Below, piece by piece: positions 1 to 10,976 of a stretch of 64,000 nucleotides of DNA. The stretch is taken from NCBI RefSeq assembly GCF_033958435.1, contig NC_134147.1, positions 45,502,001 through 45,566,000 of the forward strand, in the 5' to 3' direction. Numbering within the stretch: position 1 is the first letter of the stretch; each line of letters begins with the position of its first letter. The notes beneath the pieces were generated by a model that had not been told where the DNA came from, made no database searches, and saw only the letters and a program-made list of their open reading frames with translations. The stretch is from Carettochelys insculpta (Eukaryota > Chordata > Testudines > Carettochelyidae). The position numbers were made by a program, and so were the translations under genes.

Positions 1-299
1 GTTAAGCATGAGAATCATTCTTTTCAAGATTGAGACTGAGATCAGGATGAAACGTCACCGAGGCTCAGATTGTAGAATTATAAATCCATGATCAAGACAT
101 AGATTGTCCATCAAAGCTAGAGAGGGAGGGAAAAGATGAAGCAGTAAAAGCCATGACCTGATGCACCGTATTTACTTTTAGGGGTACCATTGGGAGGGTC
201 TCATTTTCTCATGTTGACAGGAGATGTGGAGGGAGAAGTTCAATACGATTCTCTCAACTTTTGAAGATCTAGAAATCAGTTCTAGTTTCTCTTGTTTAC
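1..299. other. Unassigned intronic sequence
   Basis: I see no recognisable repeat, coding segment or RNA structure here. Confidence 0.5.
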
Positions 300-302
300 T
301 TA

Positions 303-575
303 GGCCTCGTCTATACTTCAGAAGTTCGATGCGCTGTGGTCGATCTTCCGGTGTTTGATTTTGTGCATGTGGTAAAGTCGACCTCTCTGGGCTCAGCTGT
401 GGACCCCTGTACTCCACGCTATCAGGTGCAGAAGGGGAAGTCGATGTGAGACTAAAGAGGCTCGGACTTCACTAGGGAAGTAAGTTGATTCCGATATGTC
501 GATTCTCACTATGCAAATGCTGTAGCTAGCATTGCGTATCTGAAATCAACTTGTTTCTCTAGTATAGATTTACAC
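303..575. mobile_element. TIR transposon (non-autonomous), GTCTA-type ends, TTA duplication
   Basis: The left end reads ggcctcgtctatac and the right end, reverse-complemented, gtgtaaatctatac, so the inner part of the terminal repeat matches. TTA occurs on both sides (300-302 and 576-578), a 3-bp target duplication of the TWA form used by PIF/Harbinger elements. No transposase frame is present. The interior has several tcgat/gtcga motifs seen in the other elements of this type in the window. The superfamily is inferred from duplication length. Confidence 0.6.
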
Positions 576-593
576 TTAGGAGATAAGACTGAA

Positions 594-2067
594 TGAGACC
601 TCAGGAGGTCATCTAGTCAAACCCCCTGCTCAAAGAAGGCCCAACCCCAACTGCCTCATTCCGGCCATGACTTTGTCAAACCTCACCTTGAAACCTCTAA
701 AGATGGAGAATCCGCCATCTTTCTGGGTACCCCATTCCAGTGTTTCACCATTATCCTAGTGACAAAGTGTTTCTAATATCCAACCTAGACCTCACCCACT
801 GCAGCTGGAGACAATTGCTCCTTGTTCTGTCTTCTGCCACCACTGACAGCAGCCACTCTTCATCCTCTTTGGAGCCTCCTTCAGGTAGGCTGCTATCAAA
901 TCCCCTTTCGTTCTTGTCTTGTGAAAACCAGATAAGCTCAGTTCCCTCCACCTCTGCTCACAAGTCATTAGCCCCATGCTCCTAATCATTTTCCTTGCCC
1001 TCTACTGGGCTATCTTCAGTATGTCCACATCTTTTGTGTAACAGGGGCCAGAAAACTGGATGCATATTCCAGCTGAGACCTCACCAGTGTCAATTAGAGC
1101 AGCTCACTTCCCTTGAGCTGCTGGCAGTACTTCTGCTAATGCAACCCAATATGCTGTTAGCCTTTTTGGCTATAAAGGCACATTTTGTGACTCATACCCA
1201 ACCTCTAGCCACTGTAACCCTAGGTTCTTTTCTGCTTCACTGCTGCCTGAGTACTTGGTCCCCAGCCTGTAGTAGTGCATGGAATTCTCCATCCTAAGTG
1301 CAGGACTCAACCCTTGTCCTTGTTGAACCTCACCAGATTTCTTGTGGCCCAATTCTTCAATCTGACTAGGTCACTCTGTACCCTATCCCTACCCTTCCAG
1401 AATATTTACCTCACCCCTCATCCTAGTGTCATCCACAAACTTGCTGGGGCATTGCATCCCCTCCCCTCATCCAGGTCATCAGTGTTGAACAAACCATGCG
1501 CAGGACTGACCCTAAGGGCACTCCACTTGATACCATCTGCCAACTAGACATCGAGCCATTAATTAGTGTTTGCTGAGCCTAATAATCTAGACAGCTTTCT
1601 ATCCACATCATAATCTGCTGATCTGGGCCATAATTCTTTAACTTGTTGGCAGGAATACTATGGAGCACCATATCAGAAGCTCTGATAAAGTCAAGGTATA
1701 GCTTTCCCCATGTCCACAGCATCAGTTATTTCATCGTAGAAAGCAATCAGATTGATCAGACGTGACTTGCTCTTGGTGAATGGATGTTGATTGTTCTTGA
1801 TCATGGTCCTCTCCTCCCAGTGTTTCACAACAGATTCCTTGAGAACCTGCTCCTGGATTTTTTTTCCAGGGACTGAGGTGAGGCTGACCAGTCTGTTCTT
1901 CCCCGGATCTTTCTCCTTCCCCTTTTTGAACATATGCACTATGTTTGCCTTTTTCCTGTCATCTGGGACCTACCTTGATCACCAAGAGTTTTCAAGGGTA
2001 ATGACCAGCGGCCCTTTAATGACATCAGCCAACTCTCTCAGCACCCTCGGGTGCATTAAATTCGGCC
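594..2067 (-). mobile_element. CR1 LINE, minus strand, 5'-truncated, about 1.5 kb
   Basis: Read on the minus strand, this is the 3' half of a CR1 retrotransposon. The tail (ggaggtcatctagtcaaacc on +) lies at the left. The end of the reverse-transcriptase palm region lies at the right, with remnants such as LINLIAFYDEITDAVDMGKA near 1700-1770 and YLDFIRASDMV just downstream in element sense, corresponding to RT motif A. The longest open stretch is only 82 codons (1691-1939), and frames shift repeatedly, so the copy is dead. Sequence toward 2041-2067 still follows the CR1 antisense pattern (caccctcgggtgcatta). Identification is by recognition of the family. Confidence 0.85.
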
Positions 2068-2845
2068 ATCAGAGGAAGATTGCTTGTCCTTTGCTCTGCG
2101 ACTGTCTGCTTAAAGCTATGCTTGTTTCACTTTCATTTGACACCCAAAGAATTTTCAAAGAACAAGGGCAGGTTTCAGGCAGTACAGTTTGTATATCGGC
2201 ATATTTTGGGGGGAGGAAAAATTCACTACCTTTCAAAATGGGCTGAGGCAGGAAGGGGAAAGTGGAACAGAAGTGGGTGTGTATGTGTTTTTTTTTCCCC
2301 TACCAAGTTCCAAATACCTCTGTCCTTTACAGATTGCAATAATCCAGAGGCGCACAAGGTGGTGGGGCAGGGCCCCTTGGGGAGGGCGTAAAATTTCATA
2401 AGGGGAGTGTGGCATGATCAGCTGCTGAGTCTCAGGCTCATCCATCTCATGAAAAATGTTGAACTGCGTTGCTGGGTTTTGTACATGTATAAACCCCAAA
2501 ATAGCACCTGCCATCTAGACATAGCCTAGGAGTCCTGTTCTTGGAACCTCCAGTTATTCATGCATTATTACTGCTCCTTTTGGAAGAAGTAGGTGACATG
2601 AGGAGGAGACTTGGGAACTTATTATAAAAAAGGTAAGAAAAATAACTATTCATGCCAGAATTCTACATCTCGATTAGCTTAAATCTTTGTTACCAAATCA
2701 GATTGCAAGTTGCTTTTCAAGGTCCAAGCTGTTGTTTTTTAAGTTTTACAGACTGCATTAGCTACTGTAGTGGCTCTGTTTGTCTGATGGTATCTGAGTG
2801 TGGAGAGTTAGGCCTGCTACACTGCTCATTCATGGGGAGAAACAT
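2068..2845. other. Unassigned intronic sequence
   Basis: Low-complexity G- and T-rich patches occur near 2205 and 2285. The segment at 2335-2425 (cagaggcgcaca to gcatgatcag) resembles a dispersed repeat, but I cannot name it. No gene is seen. Confidence 0.4.
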
Positions 2846-2848
2846 TAA

Positions 2849-2996
2849 GGCTGCGTCTACACTAGCCCACACCTTTGAAATGGCCATGCAAATGGCCATT
2901 TTGAAGATTACTAATGAGGCGCTGAAATGCATATTCAGCACCTCATTAGCACGCCGCATGGCCATTTCGAAGATTTGGGCTGTTGTAGACATGGCA
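2849..2996. mobile_element. 148-bp palindromic TIR element, TAA duplication
   Basis: The ends read ggctgcgtctacactagccc and (reverse complement of the right end) tgccatgtctacaac. TAA lies on both sides (2846-2848 and 2997-2999). The whole element is close to a palindrome: ctaatgaggcgctgaa on the left arm pairs with ttcagcacctcattag on the right, around an atgcat centre. It is too short to encode anything. It is related to the element at 44187-44505, which carries the same gaagcgctgaa...atgcatattcagc core. Confidence 0.75.
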
Positions 2997-2999
2997 TAA

Positions 3000-3863
3000 G
3001 TCATACAAAATGTAAATGCCAGTCTGAAAAATATTAGAAACTGGAGCTGAATAATTTAACTGCTTGAGTAGGATGAGATTTCCTAGCACGGGAATAGAGT
3101 GATTAGTCTGGCTGTGCTATAGTCGCATTGACTGATACCTCAGTGATGTAGTTAAGGGGCGGTCAGCATTTTTGTTGCAAACTTTTGTTTTCGAGGTTTA
3201 GAACTCTACTCAAGAGAGCCTGTTCCAGCCTGCAAATTGGCATTTAAAGTCTGCCAGGCAGTGCATTTATTTCTGCCTTTTATAGCTGGATTTTCAGTTC
3301 CTTTGGTGTGTTAAAAAAAAAAAAAATCAACAAGATACTTTGGAAGCTTGATCGGTGTAAGATTTGAGCATACCAATTTCAAAGACTGGTTTTGACTAGA
3401 AAATGAGAGAATGTGTTAAGTGCTTAATGTCAACATCTGGGAATACTGATGTCAAAGAATAAAAATGGCTGAAACTTGGTAAGTTCAGAAGTTCTGTTTT
3501 ATATCCATATATGGTCCCATCGCCACAGAGTCTGAGCGTCACCACCGCCTGCTTTCACTGAGTCTCCTAAGTAGACCTGGCTGAAATTTTCAGACACCAA
3601 TATTATTTTTGCCCCCCCCCCCCCGACAAAAAAAAAAGGGGGGGGGCAGCAATTCGATTTAAACCAAACACAGAGAAACCATGTTGATTTCAGCAGGATG
3701 TTTTGGTCAACAGGGAAAAAGAAAACACCTCAGAAATGGCAAACTGCCCTGACGTTTCCAAAACAGAACATTTTGATTGTTCTTTTTTTCAGGCTACATT
3801 TGCCAAAGGGACTTAGGTGCCATTCACAAAAGCTGGGGAGAAGGCAGTGACATTGCTCCTTTA
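3000..3863. other. Unassigned intronic sequence with a homopolymer cluster
   Basis: A 14-A run lies near 3313. A C13-A10-G9 cluster at 3612-3646 is listed separately. No gene or named repeat is seen in the rest. Confidence 0.5.
3612..3646. repeat. C13-GAC-A10-G9 homopolymer cluster
   Basis: Thirteen C (3612-3624), then gac, ten A (3628-3637) and nine G (3638-3646) follow each other. The C and G runs are complementary, so the strand can fold into a 9-bp G:C stem with an A-rich loop. Such a site is unstable in replication and hard to sequence, so exact run lengths may be unreliable. Confidence 0.9.
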
Positions 3864-3985
3864 GACTCAGTAGTCCAATGATTAGCACAATAGCCTAGCA
3901 ATAGGACAATAGCCTAGCAAGTGGGAGCCCAAGGTTAAATCTCCACTCTGAAGGGGCGTTTGAACCTACATCTCAATTGAGGGCC
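3864..3985 (+). mobile_element. tRNA-derived SINE fragment
   Basis: The segment reads cagtagtccaatgattagca, resembling a pol III A box with D-arm, followed by aaggttaaatctcc near 3931, resembling a B box (GGTTCAAATCC). Between them, caatagcctagca occurs twice (about 3888 and 3907), a short internal duplication. The match to a tRNA gene is degraded, and no acceptor-stem pairing or CCA-adjacent structure is evident, so this is a SINE remnant and not a tRNA. A continuation to about 4180 is possible but unclear. Confidence 0.5.
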
Positions 3986-4180
3986 CTTGCCACTGGGCTG
4001 TGGGTTAAGTCAGTCTCTCCTGCAGCTGCTTTTGCACTTGGTATAAATAATGAAGTGTTCACTGGAGCAGGGTCTGCAGCCTGGGTGTCCCCTCCGCTGG
4101 GAAGTGCCCTAACCACCAAGATAGAGTGTCTGTCCATCTCACTTTCCCTTGCCCCATGCCTGTTTCTACTTTTCCATTGT

Positions 4181-4568
4181 TTTGGGGAATCTGGCTGTTC
4201 ATTTCCTTCACTTTTGTCAAAAGTGCCCAAGACAAAATGATTCATCGAGCAAAACGTTGGTTTGAGCCATGGGCAGTGGGTGAAGGCACAGCTCAGGAAG
4301 GCATGCCCCAGCCCCCGTCCCCGCCCCAAGCCCCGCCCCTCTGCAGCCTTTCCTCCTGGGCAGGCGGGTTGGCAGTGTAGGCAGTTTTGGGAAGTCAACA
4401 CCCTCCCTTGCCTTCATTACCCACCACCCATGCTTTGAGCACAACTGAAAGTTTTCTGACTTTTTTGATTTTGCATGGTTTTTTTATTTTTGTGTTGATC
4501 TAAACAGATTTTGTTTTGCTATGTTTTTTTTTCTTCAGAACTTGCTAGCCCCTTAACCATTGGATCAT
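4181..4568. other. Unassigned intronic sequence
   Basis: A CCCCG-rich stretch occurs at 4310-4340, then T-rich sequence. No gene or named repeat is seen. Confidence 0.4.
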
Positions 4569-4571
4569 TTT

Positions 4572-4808
4572 GGGTGCGTCTACACTAGGAACTAACTTCA
4601 GTTAGGCACTACACTGAAGTAACCAGCAGAGAATCTACACACATTTTCCCTTACTTTGAAGTTAACTTTCCCAGCTTCGAAGTCCTTACTCCATTCCCAG
4701 GAATGGAGTAATGCCCTACTTGCAAGTTTAACTTCAAAGTAGGGTGTGTGTAGATGCTCTACTTTGGAGTTACTTACTTCAAAGTTATTTGGTAGTGTAG
4801 ACACAATC
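4572..4808. mobile_element. TIR transposon with GTCTACAC ends, TTT duplication
   Basis: The left end gggtgcgtctacacta mirrors the right end tagtgtagacacaatc. TTT flanks both sides (4569-4571 and 4809-4811). Inside, repeated acttcgaag/actttgaagt words in both orientations give a partly palindromic element. It has no coding capacity. Confidence 0.65.
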
Positions 4809-4811
4809 TTT

Positions 4812-7289
4812 CAGTCCCTGTGTTGTCTTTGTATGTTTAGTACAAAGCAGGCACTTTTGTAAGAATACTAATTGCTATTACTCTTCTGAGTGCTTTGCAG
4901 TAATCCACGGCATCCCTGTGGATGGTAGGAGAGACCTTTTAAAGAGGTAATTGTTTGTCAGGAGTTTGGGGAGGAAGCGGAGGAGGTGTATTCCTGGAGT
5001 AAGCTAACAGGGCTGTTTTTGCTGCTTTGATGTGCTGGTTGGCTTCATGACAGCCATTATTTTTATGTGATTGTTTCTTTGCCACTGGGTGGCCAGTCAT
5101 CATTTGCAACTGTCAGTCTAATTAATTCTCATGATTCCCAGGATTTTTTTACAGGCTTTCTTCATTTTTTTTTTTTTAAATCTAAATTTACAGTAGTTTC
5201 CCTATTTTTTTCAGATGACTCAACAGTGACTTACTCTACAAACTTTGATAGAAAAAGGCCTCAGGGTTCAATGGTTTCCACACCTGTGCATCATCCATTG
5301 GCTCACATTGCCTCCCTCTCCTCCTATAGATCCATAAAATATAGGATTAGTGGGGGCTCTCCCCAGAAAATGATCAGTGGGAAGGAAATATACATTTTAG
5401 TAGAGTCATAGCACAGTTTGCCATTTACTTTTTCCAAGGGTTAAATACATGTGAATGAGAGCTGACCTGTAACATTCTTGAGCTCCACTCAGTAACCTTT
5501 GAACACACAATGTACCACACAGGGAAGCGGGTAACACAATGGCCTACCATACCACCTTCGCACTCATAAACTTCATGAGCTTGTGCTTTGTTTTTCACCT
5601 AAAGAGAAACAGAGAGAATACAATGTTGTCTGCCTGCCTTAACTTGTGGACAAATAAGGGGAGCTCAAGTTAAGACAGGAACTCTTTCTTCGACCCATTT
5701 TCTTGCCCTAAATACCACATGAGCTGCACCATAAAGGTATGCAGATAGGTTACAGTGCATACAGCAGATAGCCGCTTAATTTGTTCAGCTTCAAATTTAA
5801 CAGTCTTTCTGTCAAAATGTTCCACACGGGGCTGATATGCTTCCAGGGTTTGCACAGGAATTTTGGTTAGTAGCAGGCACCTTTTCTTGGTCCCTTTTTT
5901 AGTAGTCCTCCTGCTCCTTCTTCCTCTCTTCCTATTTATCACCCCATGTTCTGACCCTTCTGTATCAACCCTTTAATTTGTCTTACTAGCCCCCCCTCTC
6001 CTGCCTTTAATAGTTTTTTTTATGTTGTGCACAAATTTGTGCATGTCAGACCTCAGCCACAGCATTGCATCAGTTTGATCTTAGCAGTTATTTACTTCTT
6101 ATTGTCTTATTTAGTTTTTAAAGAAAAAAAGAAAGGCGTGTACGTGTGAGAGAGGCTGCCGTGGTAACTTATGTCTGTGTCAATGTATTGCATAGGCTAG
6201 ACAGCTCATGTTGTTCTGGCTGAAATCAAGAAGTGTGGAGACAAAGGGAGAAAAGCTGGATACAATTTATTGGTCATCAAAGTATGTTTGGGTTTGGTTT
6301 ACACATAGGTCTAAATTCAAACCACCAGATTCTCTGGAGTGTTTAAAATGAGGAGCTGGATTGGAATTTTACATCTTGAGTCTATGTCTAGTCTGTAGCC
6401 TAAGTGAATCCAGTCCCAAGTATATGGCGCCGTGGTCCAGCTAACTAGTTTAATTAGCCAATCTAGCCGAGCATGAGAGGGCTGAACCCACTTTGCTAGC
6501 AAGCAGTAGAACGGTTGTCTCTGTTGGCTGCTACTGAAAGTGGTTGTTAAACCGTTCAATATGTTTTTTCCTGTGAGTCAGAAGAAAGGAACATTAGAGG
6601 ATTCATTTCCAATTGATTCGTACTCCATCCAAATTGGGTGCACCCAGGCCTACTTAAAACCACAAAGCAAATAAATTGAAATAGAGATTTCTATCATCTT
6701 CCAAACAGTGCGAGCTGTTGCCAGAATGGCTGTTTGCTTTATCTTAAGCATTCTGTTGTTAAAAGCAAATACAATAAATCCGCAATGAACAATACACTCT
6801 TAGTGTCGATCGGTGGCAGCAGCACCCTTAGCCCCCCGCAGTCGCATCTTTGGTAGTGGAACTGTATTCCCACATATTCTCCCAGTAGGTTCACCCATGG
6901 GAGCCAATTGTGGGATCAAAGTCCAGTGTAAAGGCAGTCTGTGCTGTCATCCACATCAATTCTCAGCAAGGATGGTGCTTTTAATCCACCTTTTGACAGA
7001 CTGTACATTTAGCATTATGTATTTATTGAGCCAGCAAAGTCCTATTGTTTTAAAAAAAAGTCCCTGTTAAAGTGCAATTCTGCTGTAAAAAGTGGTGATG
7101 TAAGAGTAGCACCCTGAGGTTCAGCATTGACTTTTGTGACTAAATCAGATGTGCTTCATTTGCAATGCAAGTTGGGTTCGTCTCCCTCCAGTAACAGAAA
7201 CCCTGCAGGTCAAGATAAACTCTGAGGTCTTTTCCTGCCCCCATGGAACTCAGCAGTGGGGCAGACAGCAACTGTAGGGCAGTGAGGAG
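4812..7289. other. Unassigned intronic sequence, about 2.5 kb
   Basis: No coding exon or confidently named repeat is seen. A poly-T run occurs near 5167, and AT-rich stretches occur near 6000-6130. Short open frames here lack any conserved pattern. Confidence 0.5.
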
Positions 7290-7575
7290 GCTGGTCTTAT
7301 GTTGTTAACACCCCACCCTGGAAGGGCGGGGCAAGGGGCAGATGGGGTGGGGCCTAGGTGAGTCAACCCTTAACACTGCCCAGACTGTAGTGCTGGGGCC
7401 CCTGCCCTCCTTCAGAGCCATGCAGGGCAGCACTGTGGCAGCACTTCAAAGGGGCCAAGAGCTCTAGTCATGGTTGCTGCTTAAGTAGCAGTGGCAGCAA
7501 CTGGAGCTCCGGTTCCCTTTGAAACACCAGGCCCCGGGGCACTTGTCCCTTTGTCCCCTGCCTGCAGGGTCTGTA
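7290..7575 (-). repeat. GC-rich dispersed repeat (unclassified)
   Basis: The sequence is GC-rich compared with its surroundings and ends in ggccccggggcacttgtccc. On the minus strand it resembles the segment starting near 54945 (caattgccctcgggcctga). I read both as copies of one dispersed repeat, without being able to assign a class. Confidence 0.4.
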
Positions 7576-7799
7576 AATCAATATTAAGGCTTCGGTGAGC
7601 TGGATCACGTCCCAGTTCCGATAATGCCACACCTGCAGGAACAGAATCCAAGTCTCCTTTTTAACTGTCTTGCAGTCCTAATAAGAAGCAGTAAAACCTT
7701 CAAGTCACACAAGAGATGACTGAATATACCTGGGGCATGAGGAGAATTTATCTTCCATTGACATCAGTGACAAACTTCAAGTCCCATTGACTTCCCTGG

Positions 7800-8193
7800 G
7801 AGGGGGACCTAACATCAACCACACCATCAGGGGCTACTTTACCTGCACACCTACTGATATAATATATGCCATCATGTGCCAGCAATGCCCCACTACAATT
7901 TACATTGGCCAAGCTGGACAGTCTCTACGTAAAAGAATATTGCCCTGTCTGATCTGACTTGTTTTTTCCTCTTTTGATACATACTATTGATACTGGGCCA
8001 TTTCCACCTTGCTGAATAGACCTTGTGAGCTCTGGCCCTCCCTTTTACTGGGACCCCACTCTTTAAATACCCCTCTGGAACTACCCCCCCTACTCATGCA
8101 CCTGATGAAGCGGGTCTTTGCCCACGGAAGCTTGTGCTCCAAAATATCTGTTAGTCTATAAGATGCCACAAGATTTCTTGTTCTCTTTTCTTC
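7800..8193 (+). mobile_element. Penelope-like element (PLE) fragment with GIY-YIG remnant
   Basis: Codons 7811-7939 read 43 residues without a stop, including TDIIYAIMCQQC and IYIGQAGQSLRKRI. This is the layout of the GIY-YIG endonuclease domain found at the C-terminus of PLE proteins: an IYAIM strand, a Cys pair, then YIG and an LRKRI helix. The frame breaks right after RKRI. The 3' part, from about 8090 (acctgatgaagcgggtcttt to gatgccacaagatttcttgt), is the PLE tail that recurs at 8699, 19295 and 35897. Compared with complete PLEs, the rest of the endonuclease domain and most of the 3' region have been deleted. No reverse-transcriptase part is visible. Confidence 0.75.
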
Positions 8194-8266
8194 CATGTTA
8201 CTGTTAAAAAACCAAGAATCAATACCATTGGGATCACAGCCAAATGATGATGGTTCCCTGGTTACA

Positions 8267-9060
8267 ATTGTATTTTGAGATTTTTAACTAGCCAATTTTA
8301 ATCCATTTAATGTGTACCATTTTATTGTTCTTTCATTCTAGTTTTTTAGTCAGAATGTTATGTGGTATCAAGTCAAATGCCTCACAGAAGTCTATTATAT
8401 TTAGTCTGTTACTTTTATAAACCAAACTTTTATTCTCTTTCACGAAAGATATCAGGTTAGTGTGACAGGATCTGCTTTATAAAAAAACATGTTGAATTGC
8501 ATTAATTATATTATTATCTTTCAATTTTTGTATTTCAGTCCTGTATCAGCTGCTTCATTTTCTTGCCTGGAATCAGTGTCAGACTGGCGAGTCTGTAGTT
8601 ACTTGGGTCATCCCTTTTGTCCTGTTTAAAAACAAGCACAATATTAGTTTATTTCAATCTTCTGGAACTTCTCCAGTGTTTCAAGACTTATTGAATATGA
8701 GGGGTAGCTGAATTAGTCTCTATCCACAAAAACAATGAGAAGTCCTATGCCACTTTATAGACTAACAGATATTTCGGAGCATAAGCTTTCACGGGCAAAG
8801 ATCTGCTTCATCAGATGCATCTATAAGGTGCCACAGGACATCTGGTTTTATAAAATATCAACATTAACAGTCCAGCAAACTCCTCAGCCACCTCTTTTAA
8901 AACTCTTGGGTGCAAGTTGTGTGGACCTGCTAATTTTAAAATGTCTGAGTTTTAGTAGTTTCCATTTAACATCCTTTAGAGAAATTAATGAAATGGAAGG
9001 TATGTTCTTATTTTTTGTCGTCTGTCTTTTCCCATCAAGTACAGACCAGACATATTTGAG
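8267..9060 (-). mobile_element. CR1 LINE fragment, minus strand, interrupted by a PLE tail
   Basis: The minus strand carries part of the CR1 reverse-transcriptase region (on +: tggtatcaagtcaaatgcct, gaccagactggcgagtctgt-like, then cttctggaacttctccagtg). At 8698 the CR1 stops and a PLE tail begins. CR1 resumes at about 8854 (atatcaacattaacagtcca) and continues to about 9060. Both halves align to consecutive parts of the same family pattern, so this is one copy split by a later insertion. Many stops show it is inactive. Confidence 0.75.
8699..8853. mobile_element. Penelope-like tail, head-to-head inverted, inserted in CR1
   Basis: The segment starts gaggggtagctgaattagtc, runs through the antisense tail (gtcctatgccactttataga, cataagctttcacgggcaaa), then switches to a short sense piece (ctataaggtgccacaggac). 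AATAT flanks it at 8694-8698 and 8854-8858, a possible short target duplication. It carries no coding sequence. Confidence 0.65.
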
Positions 9061-10668
9061 AGCTCATGAGCTAGGTTTTGTTACATTGAAAATAGTCATC
9101 TGAATATTTAAATGAGATGACACTATGTTCTTCCTTTCACTTTGACTCTTCCAGCAGTACAGCTGGTTGGTGTGGTTATTTATGAGAATAACTAGGCTTT
9201 GCATCTGTGTTCTTGGGTTGTGATCCAATGCTGGAAGAGATATAGAAGACTTCCATTGATTTCAGTGGGCTTTGGATCAAGCCCTTAGGTGGGCTCCACT
9301 GGGGAGATGTGCTGTGTTTTCTGAAGCTCCTCCTAAATTCACTGTGATTGGGCTGATGCCAGTAACTTAAGATGCCTTATTCTTCTGAACAGCAGCTTCT
9401 TTTGGCTCATGTAGAGTTATGAGCTATTTCAGTCTTAGAATACAGTCGTGAGCCAGTTTGCTGCTGTAAATTCCCTGCATCTTTTATGATTAAAAATGAG
9501 AATTTCTAATGTTTTTATGTTCAGGTCTACATAGTGCTAAGTCTGATTAGAGCTCAGCAAAAAACAGAGATTTGGTGGCAGGGAAACATTCAGGAAATTT
9601 CTCTTGATTTTACCAAATTGCTTGTTTAGGGGGAAATATAAAAAAAAAACCCAAGTCATTTTTAAAGGATATGAATTTTCAATTTGAAATTACTTCTTGT
9701 TTCATAATTCCCCTTTAATTTTGTAAAAACATTTCAGAATATTCAAAATAAATAGTCAAAATATTTCACTTTTGTCAAATGAAATGTTTTATTTGATCTG
9801 AAATGGTGTGGGGGGGGGGCGCTTTTTGGGGCAGGGAGAGGTTGGAGGTAGCGGTGAGAAGGATGTTTGTTTTGATTCATGATTTTTTTTCTTTTTTAGT
9901 CTGACCCAAAACAAATTTTTAGTCCGCTTTCTGAAATTGCCAACAAACCAAACAATCCATTTTTTGCTCAGCTCTGCTCCTTGTATTGGTTCTTCCCTGA
10001 TATGCTGTCATTTTATTTAGTGTTTGCATATGAAAAAATGCCAGATTAAATAATTTCAGCAGTGCCTATAAAAGGTCTCTCCAGTCTGGCAACATCGATA
10101 ATCAAGCATGATTTTAGTTAGCCAGACGACCACTTATGTGCTCAAGGGTATGGCCAAGTTTCCCGTTGACCCATAAAGTTTGTTTACAGTCACAAGCCTG
10201 GCTCTCAGTGTTCTGTGCTCTTATTTAGCTGTAATTTACACCTAAATGTCTTTGAAGAGCCCAGTAAGCAGTGGCAGTGTTGGTAATGCTGCCATACAAT
10301 ACTGACCTCCCATGGTCTGGGAGATGCTCTCATTCAGCAATGGTCAGATCCCATGGGTGCTGGACGAGAGATGTTCAACTTAGATATCTGAAATACACAA
10401 TGTCAGGCATAACAGTGTCCTTTTTAGTTTTCTTAACAGTACCTTTTAGCTGCTTCAGAATGCTGAGGGTGCCATTCAGCTGAATTTTTGGACACCAGAA
10501 ATACATATCCTCAAGTGTATTCACCTTTAGTCCCTGATCTGAATTTATTTTTCCCCTTTGTTGGTCTTGCAAGTCTCTCTCTTCAGTGAATGGAATAGCT
10601 TGGTTTGTTACCAGTGCATGTCATATTTCCTTTCTAAATTAACTTTACGTAGTGCTATATTTTGCCTT
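9061..10668. other. Unassigned intronic sequence
   Basis: AT-rich, with a G9 run near 9812 and short A/T runs. No gene or named repeat is recognised. Confidence 0.5.
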
Positions 10669-10676
10669 TCTCTAAG

Positions 10677-10968
10677 TAGGAATGTAAAAACCCATTTCAT
10701 TAGTTAACTGGTTAAATATTAAGTTTAACCAGTTAACCAATGAAGCAGTTGCCCCACCCACCATGAGCCAGGGCTGTTCCAGCCAGGCTGGAGTACCCCT
10801 GTCCTCAGTACTCCCAGGAGACAAGGATGAGGGCTGTTCTGGGTGTGCTGGTGTACCCACTGCTCACAGCAGGCCCCAAGGGGATGGAGCAGTCCCCACT
10901 GATTAACTCTAACCAGTAAGCCTCACACATTTAAGGGGAGGCTTACTGGTTAATTGTTAATATCTCTA
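10677..10968. mobile_element. hAT-like non-autonomous element, TAGGxATGTxAAA ends
   Basis: The left end taggaatgtaaaa pairs with a right end whose reverse complement is tagagatattaac. Both are followed inward by gttaactggttaaa-type words. Flanks tctctaag (10669-10676) and cctctgag (10969-10976) match at 6 of 8 bases, fitting a decayed 8-bp duplication typical of hAT elements. A second copy of the same family with a better duplication lies at 63086-63335. Confidence 0.6.
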
Positions 10969-10976
10969 CCTCTGAG

